Of a stretch of 13,325 nt of DNA, positions 7,075-13,325 are shown piece after piece. The stretch comes from Methanobacteriota archaeon (GTDB lineage: Archaea > Thermoplasmatota > Poseidoniia > Poseidoniales > Poseidoniaceae). Each line of letters begins with the position of its first letter. Positions within the stretch are counted from its first letter, which is position 1. Where the stretch lies: the NCBI GenBank assembly GCA_002728035.1, contig PBUZ01000002.1:54991-68315 (forward strand). Reading direction: 5' to 3'. The translations under genes were made by a program, and so were the position numbers. Under the pieces are notes generated by a model. The model ran no database searches. It worked only from the letters and a program-made list of their open reading frames with translations, and was not told where the DNA came from.

Positions 7075-7683
7075 ATGAGGGTCACGTTTGCTCACGGGCT
7101 GTGGTCGAGCACGGAAAGCAGCAAAGCCGCGTGGATGCGGGAACAAGGATGGGAAGTTGTCACCCTCGATATGCGAACATACGGTTGGGACATCGCCAAC
7201 CAAACCAAGGTTGTCTTGGAAGCCATTGACCAACAAGGCCCCTTCGACCTGCTCATCGGCTCCTCCTTTGGTGGTCTTGCGACCGCCAACGCTGCTGCTC
7301 AACGACCTGAACTTGCACTTCGCTTGTTGCTGTTGGCGCCTGCTTTCGGTTATCCTGACCTCGTCAAGGAAACATTGGGTGAAGAAGCCATGGCGTCGTG
7401 GGAGTCCTCCGGCGTGCACGTGTTCCACCCGCCTGGTTGGGACGAGGCGGTGAACATGCCGTGGTCGTTTTACGAGGTCGCTCATGACCATGCATGGCCT
7501 GCCCTTCCGCATCCAACCGCACTTCTTCACGGTGCTCAAGACGATGTGGTTCCCCTTGCCAACAGTGAGCGAGCCGTGGAGCAGCACCCTCATGTTCACC
7601 TCGAAATTGTCAGCGATGGTCATCGCTTGCACGGCAGTTTGCCGCACCTCGTTCCGCTGGCAGCCTCGCTGTTGAACGCATGA
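7075..7683 (+). CDS. Small alpha/beta-fold hydrolase (YqiA/UPF0227-like)
   Basis: Probable serine esterase or thioesterase of unknown substrate. Seen: 202 residues with a minimal alpha/beta-hydrolase plan. The first strand and oxyanion region are VTFAHGLWSS (3-12). The nucleophile elbow is IGSSFGGLAT (61-70), with Ser64. The acid is in HGAQDDVVPL (152-161), Asp156 or Asp157, and the His is in SDGHRLHG (180-187), likely His183, so the triad looks complete. There is no signal peptide, so it should be cytoplasmic. The frame can also open at a GTG at 7060; the ATG at 7075 is preferred because it begins right at the first beta-strand. Its stop overlaps an ATG in the purM frame (ATGA at 7680-7683), so it is probably co-transcribed with purM and trm1. 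The context does not reveal the substrate. Confidence 0.87.
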   Translation: MRVTFAHGLWSSTESSKAAWMREQGWEVVTLDMRTYGWDIANQTKVVLEAIDQQGPFDLLIGSSFGGLATANAAAQRPELALRLLLLAPAFGYPDLVKETLGEEAMASWESSGVHVFHPPGWDEAVNMPWSFYEVAHDHAWPALPHPTALLHGAQDDVVPLANSERAVEQHPHVHLEIVSDGHRLHGSLPHLVPLAASLLNA

Positions 7684-7718
7684 GTGAAGTTCTTCAAGCG
7701 CCAACCGGTGGACAAAGC

Positions 7719-8831
7719 ATGAGTGAACCCATGGACTACGCCAGTGCAGGGGTTGACATTGACCTTGAGGGGTCGGCCGTCGCTTCACTGATCGGTGCCC
7801 TCTCCAAGAGCGTCCGCACCCCCGGGACGCCCGGTGCTCCGGTGGACCTCCCAGGCGGCTTTGGAGGACTCATCGAATTTGGTGACAATCTCCTCGCGAT
7901 GGCAACCGATGGCGTTGGAAGCAAACTCCAAATTGCAACATCGCTCGAGCAATGGGGAGGCGTTGGCATCGATTGCATGGCCATGAACGTCAACGACCTG
8001 TTGTGTGTCGGTGCTGAACCGATCGCCTTTGTGGATTATGTGGCCGTTCCTAAGCCCGACCCTGCCATTCATGCCGCCCTTGGCGCTTCGCTTGCAGAGG
8101 CATGCCGCCAAGCACGCGTGACACTGGCGGGTGGTGAGACGGCTTCGCTCCCGGGCATCGTCACGGAATTGGATTTGTCAGGCACGGCTCTTGGCTGGTT
8201 GCCCAAAGGAGAAGCCATCACCGGGGAGCGACTCGTTGCCGGTGACGTGCTCATCGGTTTGCCCTCCTCGGGAATCCATTCAAACGGGTATTCGCTCGTG
8301 CGGAAGATCGTTGAGCACGCTGGGCTCAACTACACCGATACAGCGCCGTTTCAAACGACGCATCCCAATCGCGACCTGGTTCGCTGGACTGAGGGAGATG
8401 CAACCCTCGGTGAAGTCGTGCTCAACCCGACACGGATTTACTGCGACCCTGTGGTTGACCTGCTCAACGCAGCACGAGGCCCTGCCTCCTTCGGCATCCA
8501 CGATGTGCACGGCATCTGCCACATCACCGGCGGTGGTTTGTCGAACCTCCTGCGCCTTCATCCATCGCTTGGATGGAACATTCAAACGCCGCTGCCTGTC
8601 CTTCCTGAATTTGAATGGCTGCAAAGTGTCGGTGGCGTAGAAACTCGAGAGATGTATCGCACGTTTAACATGGGCATGGGCATGGTCTTGGCCGTCGACA
8701 GCGAACACGCAGATGCCATGCTCGCTTGGCTCAACGAACGCATGACGGGTGCGGCGGTGGTCGGCCATGTTGAAGACGAAGGGCACCGAGTTGTGCACGC
8801 TCTCGACGGCGTCGAATTCTCCCATTACTGA
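7719..8831 (+). CDS. purM: Phosphoribosylformylglycinamidine cyclo-ligase (AIR synthetase)
   Basis: PurM closes the imidazole ring in de novo purine synthesis, using ATP to convert FGAM to AIR. Numbering from the ATG at 7719 (370 residues): the start MSEPMDYASAGVDIDLEG matches the family's YkDAGVDI opening. Other motifs are TDGVGSKL (63-70), NVNDLLCVGAEPIAFVDY (90-107), GGETASLPG (138-146), GLPSSGIHSNGYSLVRK (180-196), HGICHITGGGLSNLLR (264-279) and EMYRTFNMGMGM (311-322). All landmarks are intact. Start choice: the frame also has an ATG at 7680, overlapping the hydrolase stop as ATGA and adding 13 residues. The internal ATG has GGTGG seven bases upstream and fits the usual family N-terminus, whereas the 7680 start has no ribosome-binding site but could work by coupling. 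No other purine gene is in the window. Confidence 0.97.
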   Translation: MSEPMDYASAGVDIDLEGSAVASLIGALSKSVRTPGTPGAPVDLPGGFGGLIEFGDNLLAMATDGVGSKLQIATSLEQWGGVGIDCMAMNVNDLLCVGAEPIAFVDYVAVPKPDPAIHAALGASLAEACRQARVTLAGGETASLPGIVTELDLSGTALGWLPKGEAITGERLVAGDVLIGLPSSGIHSNGYSLVRKIVEHAGLNYTDTAPFQTTHPNRDLVRWTEGDATLGEVVLNPTRIYCDPVVDLLNAARGPASFGIHDVHGICHITGGGLSNLLRLHPSLGWNIQTPLPVLPEFEWLQSVGGVETREMYRTFNMGMGMVLAVDSEHADAMLAWLNERMTGAAVVGHVEDEGHRVVHALDGVEFSHY

Positions 8832-8879
8832 AACTGACTTCATCGGTGCGGTCTTGAGGGAGAGGCTCGTCGCGGAAGC

Positions 8880-10220
8880 ATGGCCGAAGAGCGTGACGAA
8901 GGTGCTCGTCCCGGCCATCTGTGGTTGGAAGGCAAGACGTTGGTCCATCTACGCGCTGACCAAGAGCGCCCAACACACATGCCGCGTGGGCCAGCAAAAC
9001 GCACTGGACCCGGATTTCTGAACCCAGCGATGGCTCCCGCACGAACCCGTTCGGTGTTGCTGTTGGCCGATGCGCTTGAACACGATTGGTTGGTCAAACC
9101 AGGCCATGATGTGCGTGCCTTCGATGCGTTGTGTGCCACCGGCGTTCGGGTTCGCCGTTGGCGAAATGAAATTCCTTCACAACATCAACAGCGACTTCGC
9201 GTGACCGCCAACGACCTCGATCGATTTGCGCTTGATTGGCTCGAACGATCTCACGCCGCTTATCCCTCAGCCGTCAGCGTCGATCATTCACTTGAGGACG
9301 ACCGCTACGAACGACCGCCATCGGGCCAGATGCACAACGGTATTTTCGTGATGCAAAACGATGCACGAATCGCCTTGATGGAAGCCGCCTACCAGTGGGT
9401 TGACCTCGACCCCTTTGGCTCTCCGGTAAACTTCCTCGATGCAGCGATACAAGGGCTCTCAAGAACGGGTTTCCTTGAGGTTACAGCCACCGATACGGCG
9501 GCTCTCACGGGCTCAAGCGCGTCCTCCCAACACCGACGCTACGGTGCAAAGGGCATCGTTGACAGTTATGCTCACGACGACGCTGTTCGGGTGTTGTTGG
9601 GCCTCATCGCCACGACAGCGGCTCGCCACGACCGTTGTGTTGAGCCGGTGCTCGCTCTCTTCGACGGGCACCATGTTCGGGTGAGCGTCAAGGTGCGACG
9701 AAGTCGAGAAAACGCTTCTGAAGTCCTCAACAACATCGGATGGCGCATACGCGAAGCCAACGGCACCTACCGATTCGTTCAACATCCAACACCCGAGGAA
9801 GTGCAGCGCGGTAGCGGCCCGCTTTGGGTTGGCCCGTTGTGGGATGCGGAGATCACCGGTCGCATGACCGAAGAACGGGTGCTGCAGGTGTGCGAGGCCT
9901 CATCTGAAGAAATCGACGCGGCCTGCAAGGATGGTTTGGTGTGGGACGAACGTGACAAAGAATACGCTCGCCGTGAGTTGTGTCGAAGCGTCCGTTACAT
10001 CGCACAAGCGGCCGACCTGATGAGTCGCGAACACACCCTGTATCACATGGACGACCTACCCAACATGGCGGGTACCGGGCAGGCTCCGAAGATGGAAACG
10101 CTGTTCACAGCCATCACCGAAAAGGGGTATGCTGCAGCAAGGGTGCCAGACATCGACCCGTTCTTCGTCACGGATGCGCCGTTTGAAACGGTCATAGCTT
10201 GCGTGGTTCGCTTAACTTAG
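8880..10220 (+). CDS. trm1: tRNA (guanine26-N2/N2)-dimethyltransferase Trm1
   Basis: Trm1 uses S-adenosylmethionine to form N2,N2-dimethylguanosine at position 26 of tRNA, stabilising the hinge between the D and anticodon stems. Seen: 446 residues, somewhat longer than many archaeal Trm1 proteins. Landmarks: LEGKTLVHL (16-24); GFLNPAMAPARTRSVLLL (45-62); the SAM-binding region FDALCATGVRVRRWRNE (81-97) and VTANDLD (108-114); the catalytic loop WVDLDPFGSPVNFLDAAIQ (173-191); LEVTATDTAALTGS (199-212); and the C-terminal GPLWVGPLWDAEI (313-325). The ATG at 8880 is the first start after an in-frame stop at 8835-8837, with a GA-rich stretch about 15 nt upstream. It follows purM by 48 nt on the same strand. 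Its TAG overlaps the stop of the convergent lipoprotein gene by 3 nt within a 4-nt gene overlap. Confidence 0.95.
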   Translation: MAEERDEGARPGHLWLEGKTLVHLRADQERPTHMPRGPAKRTGPGFLNPAMAPARTRSVLLLADALEHDWLVKPGHDVRAFDALCATGVRVRRWRNEIPSQHQQRLRVTANDLDRFALDWLERSHAAYPSAVSVDHSLEDDRYERPPSGQMHNGIFVMQNDARIALMEAAYQWVDLDPFGSPVNFLDAAIQGLSRTGFLEVTATDTAALTGSSASSQHRRYGAKGIVDSYAHDDAVRVLLGLIATTAARHDRCVEPVLALFDGHHVRVSVKVRRSRENASEVLNNIGWRIREANGTYRFVQHPTPEEVQRGSGPLWVGPLWDAEITGRMTEERVLQVCEASSEEIDAACKDGLVWDERDKEYARRELCRSVRYIAQAADLMSREHTLYHMDDLPNMAGTGQAPKMETLFTAITEKGYAAARVPDIDPFFVTDAPFETVIACVVRLT

Positions 10221-11134
10221 GCTTCAGCCAGTGGGTCGCCCCAGGTGTAGGTCCTGGTGAATACGTACTGCCAAGTTCCGTCTTCGTATTGAGAGGACTT
10301 CATGACTTCAGAGAGGGTGTTGCCGTCGGCATCGAACGTGGTGATCGTCACCCCACCGCTTGACCTCCATGCCTCCGTGGTAAGGCCGTCCGTACTGTAG
10401 GTGTAATTTGTGTAGTACGTGTAGTCTGGTCCACCATTGTCATCAACATGTTGAACGAGTTTTCCGTTTTCATAGGTGTAATTGTCGTAGGTATACGACC
10501 AGTCTGCATCACGGTACTGGGAGGCATATTCGATTTGAATTTGGTTACCCTGCGCATCGTAGGTCATGTTGGAGATGGTTGTTCCCCATGGACCGCTCTG
10601 CACTTCCTGGATGATTTCGCCGTTGCTTCCGTAGGTTGTGTTGGTGTACTGGTCCCAATCTTGGACGTAGCGGGTGAGTTCTCGGCCTTGGTCATCGTAC
10701 GTGTAATTCACGTAATAGGCCATTTCATTCTCTTCACCGACATCCTCAGTGGTTTTCACGGTCATCAAAAGACCATTTTCATACACATATTCTATTCGTT
10801 CAAGCGAGTCGGGTCCCGATTCCAAATTCATCACGAGCGGGTTTCCCTCGTCGTCATAGGTGGTGTTGGTCCACAACGTGCTGTAATTGCCTTCAGTGGA
10901 GAGATGAGAGGCCACCAAACACGCTGAATTGTAGGTGTAGGTATCCAACGTGGCGTGGTTTTCGTCGTACCCTTCGTATGTCCCGTTGCTCACCATCGTA
11001 CCGTTGATTTCCAAAATCGCAAAGCAGGTGCCGCCCTCACTGACGGTTACCTGTTCATTGATTTCTTCCGTGCATCCTGCCAACGAAACGGTCAACATCA
11101 ACAAACAAAGCAGCAAAACAGGCGTTTTTCGCAT
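10217..11134 (-). CDS. Lipoprotein with about nine YD-like repeats carrying N-glycosylation sequons
   Basis: Surface lipoprotein of unknown function. Seen: 305 residues starting MRKTPVLLL, with a hydrophobic signal peptide ending in the lipobox LAGC (18-21), so Cys21 would be lipid-modified and the rest exposed outside the membrane. From about residue 90 to 298 it is a tandem repeat of 22-29 residues with core N-x-T-Y-(D/E)-x-x-G-(x)-L/I, beginning near 90, 116, 143, 165, 189, 218, 243, 266 and 294. Six copies contain an N-x-T sequon (NTT, NYT, NTT, NMT, NYT, NYT). The core resembles RHS/YD repeats, which form wrapped beta-sheets. The frame also opens at 11182 in a 4-nt overlap with the PAC2 gene, but that would put 16 residues before the signal peptide; the TATA-like box at 11158-11165 also supports 11134. 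A binding or cell-wall role is possible but not shown. Confidence 0.88.
   Translation of the reverse strand: MRKTPVLLLCLLMLTVSLAGCTEEINEQVTVSEGGTCFAILEINGTMVSNGTYEGYDENHATLDTYTYNSACLVASHLSTEGNYSTLWTNTTYDDEGNPLVMNLESGPDSLERIEYVYENGLLMTVKTTEDVGEENEMAYYVNYTYDDQGRELTRYVQDWDQYTNTTYGSNGEIIQEVQSGPWGTTISNMTYDAQGNQIQIEYASQYRDADWSYTYDNYTYENGKLVQHVDDNGGPDYTYYTNYTYSTDGLTTEAWRSSGGVTITTFDADGNTLSEVMKSSQYEDGTWQYVFTRTYTWGDPLAEA
10241..10867 (-). repeat. Tandem coding repeat, about 25 codons per unit
   Basis: Nine degenerate copies encode the YD-like unit of the lipoprotein, visible at DNA level as recurring complements of TAC-ACC-TAC/GAC codon runs (for example around 10390-10410, 10465-10500 and 10690-10715). 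Unit length varies from 22 to 29 codons, so this is diverged protein-level repetition, not a recent DNA duplication. Confidence 0.7.
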
Positions 11135-11157
11135 GCTATGACAAGTGATAAGCCCCG

Positions 11158-11165
11158 CATTTATG
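11158..11165 (-). promoter_or_regulatory. TATA-like element of the lipoprotein gene
   Basis: CATAAATG on the minus strand lies with its centre about 27 nt before the ATG at 11134, in the 44-nt gap after the PAC2 stop codon. That spacing places the transcription start at or next to the start codon, as in leaderless archaeal transcripts, and no Shine-Dalgarno precedes the ATG. The lipoprotein may therefore be transcribed separately from the PAC2 gene. Confidence 0.45.
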
Positions 11166-11178
11166 CTTTTTGTGAGGT

Positions 11179-11937
11179 TCATCCAAACGACGGGTCAATG
11201 TCGGTGATGTCGGGGGTGTCCGGAGCCGGCAGCATCTGTGACGCGTTTTCGATGATGTCGCGAACGCTGTCCTCGATCGACCTGGCGTTCTCGAGCAGTT
11301 CGGTCAGCGGGATTTCGAGTCCTGTCAAATCACCGACTGCCTCCACCGCCAACGCTGCTGCCCGTGCATCAGGATACATCGGACTGGCCTCGGAAAGCAA
11401 GGCCGTGACATCGATGCCAAGACGGTCTCCCTCGCCAAGCAAAAAGCCCGTGATGCCTGCAACAATGCCCTGCTGAATCGGTTCAATGTCCAATTGCTTG
11501 AGGCGCTCTCGGGCTGCAGGTGTTGAGCCGACGCCAAACAGTTCACCGTTACTCAACTCCTTTTCTGGACGCGTCAAACCATCGATGATGATGAGGCGGT
11601 CAAAACCGCCCTTGGTGAACCACTCAAGAACGGTGGAGGCGAACATGATGTCCGTCTCGTTACCAAATTGAATTTCGGAGGTGAACACGCCGATGCCATC
11701 CCCTTGATAGACACGGACAGGGTGTTTCGGGACTTCGTTGTGAATGAGGGCAACGGCAGGGAAATCCTTGTGCATCACGGTGCCCAATTGGTTCAATCCA
11801 AGGGTCTTGATGATGTGAGAAGTCGCAATGACACCGACCATGCCCGCCGTTGTGAAACCGCACACGGCCACACCGCCGGTACGTGGGTCTGCATCCTGAT
11901 GGAGAACCAACGAATAGGCTTGCAAGTTTGCATCCAT
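11179..11937 (-). CDS. PAC2-family protein (archaeal proteasome-assembly-chaperone homologue)
   Basis: Member of the PAC2 (DUF75) family, which includes eukaryotic proteasome assembly chaperone 2 and archaeal Pba-type homologues. Seen: 252 residues, with the family opening AVCGFTTAGMVGVIATSHIIKTL (24-46), the strand VMHKDFPAVALIHNEVPKHPVRVYQ (54-78), then DIMFASTVLEWFTKGGFDRLIIIDGL (96-121), GIVAGITGFLLGEG (157-170) and SEASPMYPDARAAALAVEAV (182-201), followed by a helical tail. The C-terminus ends DIDPSFG and lacks the hydrophobic-Tyr-X motif used to dock on the proteasome, so direct 20S docking by its tail is not evident. Start: the ATG at 11937 has GGAGGA six bases upstream; a GTG at 11970 would add 11 residues. 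It follows the acidic membrane-protein gene by 56 nt on the same strand. Many archaeal PAC2 proteins are uncharacterised. Confidence 0.88.
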   Translation of the reverse strand: MDANLQAYSLVLHQDADPRTGGVAVCGFTTAGMVGVIATSHIIKTLGLNQLGTVMHKDFPAVALIHNEVPKHPVRVYQGDGIGVFTSEIQFGNETDIMFASTVLEWFTKGGFDRLIIIDGLTRPEKELSNGELFGVGSTPAARERLKQLDIEPIQQGIVAGITGFLLGEGDRLGIDVTALLSEASPMYPDARAAALAVEAVGDLTGLEIPLTELLENARSIEDSVRDIIENASQMLPAPDTPDITDIDPSFG

Positions 11938-11943
11938 CCCAAG

Positions 11944-11949
11944 TCCTCC
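11944..11949 (-). promoter_or_regulatory. Ribosome-binding site of the PAC2-family gene
   Basis: GGAGGA on the minus strand lies six bases before the ATG at 11935-11937. It decides this start over the GTG at 11968-11970, and is the strongest Shine-Dalgarno in the window. Confidence 0.6.
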
Positions 11950-11993
11950 GCTCAATGCCGAATCGTTCACCCGTCAAAAGGGTCACGGCGTGG

Positions 11994-13325
11994 TCAATCT
12001 TCCCAGACCGCCCAGTCTTCCCAACCTTCTTCTCGGTACCACCAAACGCCCTCTTCGTCTTCCCACCATTCCGTGCCGTCTTCGTCCACGGTGATGCCGT
12101 CATCGCTCTCTTCGTAGGCTTCATCGTACGATTCTTCTTGGTCTTCTTCATCCTCAGACTCCGCCGCTTCCTCTTCAGTTGGCGCTGCGTCTCGAGCCGT
12201 CGCTCCAAACTCGAAGGCGTCGGCACTGCTTCCCAAAGAAGGAGAAGCAGCAAGACCTTCGGGAGCGGCTTCATGGAGGTCTTTTCCTGAATCCTTGAGT
12301 TCGTCCAAGGATTTCTTTGAGCCCAAATCAAGCGCGGATACCGATTCGCTACGACTCGCTGGTTGGTCCATCGCCATGGCGTAATAATCCTCATCGTCCT
12401 CATCATCGAAATCATCCTCAATGTCGCGACGCATGTAGAGGACACCGACAACTCCGCCGACGATCGCGATGACCAATCCAATTCCGACCACCACCGGCGT
12501 CATCGCGCCCTCAGCCTCGTCTTCAATGGGGTTGTCGTCAACGACTTGTGTTGGCATCTCACCGAGCGTCCAAACGATTTCTCCCTCTGTGTAGGCCGTG
12601 TCCTCGGTCATGGAATCACAGGCGTTGTCGCCGAAGTCAAGACAGCTGAGGTAGACGACATAACCCTCGCCCTGAAGACCGGGGAACATGCCCTCGGTCG
12701 GCCCGTTTCGGACCAATGTGAACGTTAGGTCAACTGTACCGTTAGCCTCTGCGGTGAGCGCTGGTGTGTCGCCATCTGCCTCGTTGTGGACCAATTCAAT
12801 GGGCGGTGGCGTGCCGGGGATGACCTTCCATGCGAATCCAACCATGACGTCGAAGGGGTTCGGATTGGTGACCGTGCAGGTGATGGTAACGTCCGTGGCG
12901 TTGCTGTCCCATTCGTAGGTGGCCGTACCGCAATCGACGGTGCCGGGAAGGGTTACGTCGGGGAAGGTCGGGCCGCTGGTCTGGTTGGTCTCGTCGGTGG
13001 TGTTGGTTTCATTTTCTCCTGCATCAGGTGCCGAGGCAAAGGCAAACGAGGTGGAAAATGCTGGAAGGTAGAACGTCGGAGGCGTGGTCTCGAGCTTGAC
13101 CACCAAGCGGCCGTCGTAGGCGCCGGTACCCTCAATGCTCAGTTCGTTTCCTCGGACCTCGGCCGTGCCGTTCTCAGTTTCCGTTCCAGATGCATCGGTG
13201 GCGTGCCACTTGACGGCCATGTTGGCCAAGTACATGCTTTGCGTGCTGTCTTCGACCTGAACGTCAATCACGGTGGAGAACGCGCCCGTATCGTCAACAG
13301 CGACGGGTTCCTCGGCCGAAAGCGA
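11994..13325 (-). CDS. Single-pass surface protein with acidic, Trp-rich cytoplasmic tail (5' end cut by window edge)
   Basis: Unrecognised protein; 443 residues are visible and the frame is open to the edge (first codons read SLSAEEPVAVDD), so the true start is outside the window. A GTG at 13269-13271 is in frame but need not be the start. Numbering from the first visible residue: a secreted beta-rich region at 1-270 with a Thr/Asn-rich linker near 100-120 (GENETNTTDETNQTSG, several N-glycosylation sequons) and four cysteines at 132, 150, 228 and 236 that could make two disulfides. A membrane helix at about 275-298 is followed by RRD, giving outside-N, inside-C topology. The tail (about 300-443) is very acidic and ends with seven tryptophans in 27 residues (EWWEDEEG, WWYREEGWEDW). 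The outer part looks like Ig-like or CARDB-type adhesion domains, without certainty. It precedes the PAC2 gene. Confidence 0.85.
   Translation of the reverse strand, partial: SLSAEEPVAVDDTGAFSTVIDVQVEDSTQSMYLANMAVKWHATDASGTETENGTAEVRGNELSIEGTGAYDGRLVVKLETTPPTFYLPAFSTSFAFASAPDAGENETNTTDETNQTSGPTFPDVTLPGTVDCGTATYEWDSNATDVTITCTVTNPNPFDVMVGFAWKVIPGTPPPIELVHNEADGDTPALTAEANGTVDLTFTLVRNGPTEGMFPGLQGEGYVVYLSCLDFGDNACDSMTEDTAYTEGEIVWTLGEMPTQVVDDNPIEDEAEGAMTPVVVGIGLVIAIVGGVVGVLYMRRDIEDDFDDEDDEDYYAMAMDQPASRSESVSALDLGSKKSLDELKDSGKDLHEAAPEGLAASPSLGSSADAFEFGATARDAAPTEEEAAESEDEEDQEESYDEAYEESDDGITVDEDGTEWWEDEEGVWWYREEGWEDWAVWED

Noticed and set aside
6291..7085. 264-codon minus-strand frame overlapping the mcm start
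   Set aside because: It is out of frame with mcm across the zinc-binding domain and shows a biased Ser/Arg/Cys composition with no motif.
6919..7788. 289-codon minus-strand frame opposite the hydrolase
   Set aside because: The plus strand carries a complete alpha/beta-hydrolase motif set; the antisense product has no domain.
10179..10191. Palindrome CCGTTTGAAACGG as a terminator for either convergent gene
   Set aside because: It lies inside trm1 coding sequence, encodes conserved-looking residues and has no following T-run; probably chance.
11135..11182. N-terminal extension of the lipoprotein, from an ATG overlapping the PAC2 stop
   Set aside because: It would put 16 residues before a normal signal peptide, and the TATA-like box at 11158-11165 lies inside it.
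11660..12481. 273-codon minus-strand frame
   Set aside because: It is a frame-shifted reading of the acidic tail and of the PAC2 N-terminus, giving basic low-complexity sequence.

Overview
The window is chromosomal DNA from an archaeon, most likely a planktonic euryarchaeon of the Marine Group II / Poseidoniales type. The domain assignment rests on GatE (known only in archaea), an archaeal MCM helicase, Trm1, a Pth2-type peptidyl-tRNA hydrolase and a PAC2-family protein, with TATA-like elements upstream of two genes. The narrower placement is inference from gene content: large secreted or membrane-anchored proteins rich in Asn-X-Thr sites, an acidic Trp-rich tail and very tight gene packing. 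No mobile element, CRISPR array, rRNA or tRNA was recognised.

Layout: eleven protein genes fill nearly the whole window, two of them cut by its edges. Left block, all on the minus strand and read from about 6885 down to 1: MCM replicative helicase, GatE (Glu-tRNA(Gln) amidotransferase subunit), a signal-peptide protein with a PQQ-like beta-propeller, two membrane helices and a C-terminal transcobalamin-like DUF4430 domain, a multi-helix membrane protein resembling an ECF transporter S component, and Pth2 (3' end outside the window). Gaps are 49 nt or less and one pair overlaps, so co-transcription is likely. Middle block, plus strand from 7075 to 10220: a small alpha/beta hydrolase, PurM (AIR synthetase) and Trm1 (tRNA G26 dimethyltransferase). 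Right block, minus strand from the right edge to 10217: a single-pass surface protein with an acidic Trp-rich cytoplasmic tail (5' end outside the window), a PAC2-family proteasome-assembly-chaperone homologue, and a lipoprotein built of about nine YD-like repeats, most carrying an N-glycosylation sequon.

How they may work together: MCM, GatE, Pth2 and Trm1 are housekeeping replication and translation genes, and PurM makes purine precursors. Embedded among them is the most interesting unit, the DUF4430/propeller protein followed directly by the ECF-S-like protein. I read it as a candidate vitamin-uptake pair, possibly for cobalamin, with a surface binding or scaffold protein and a membrane specificity subunit. 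The junction between the two genes carries a perfect hairpin that would cover the second gene's ribosome-binding site, suggesting translational coupling. Two divergent transcription units meet at 6886-7074 and two convergent ones overlap by 4 nt at 10217-10220. No stretch of 300 bases lacks a gene.
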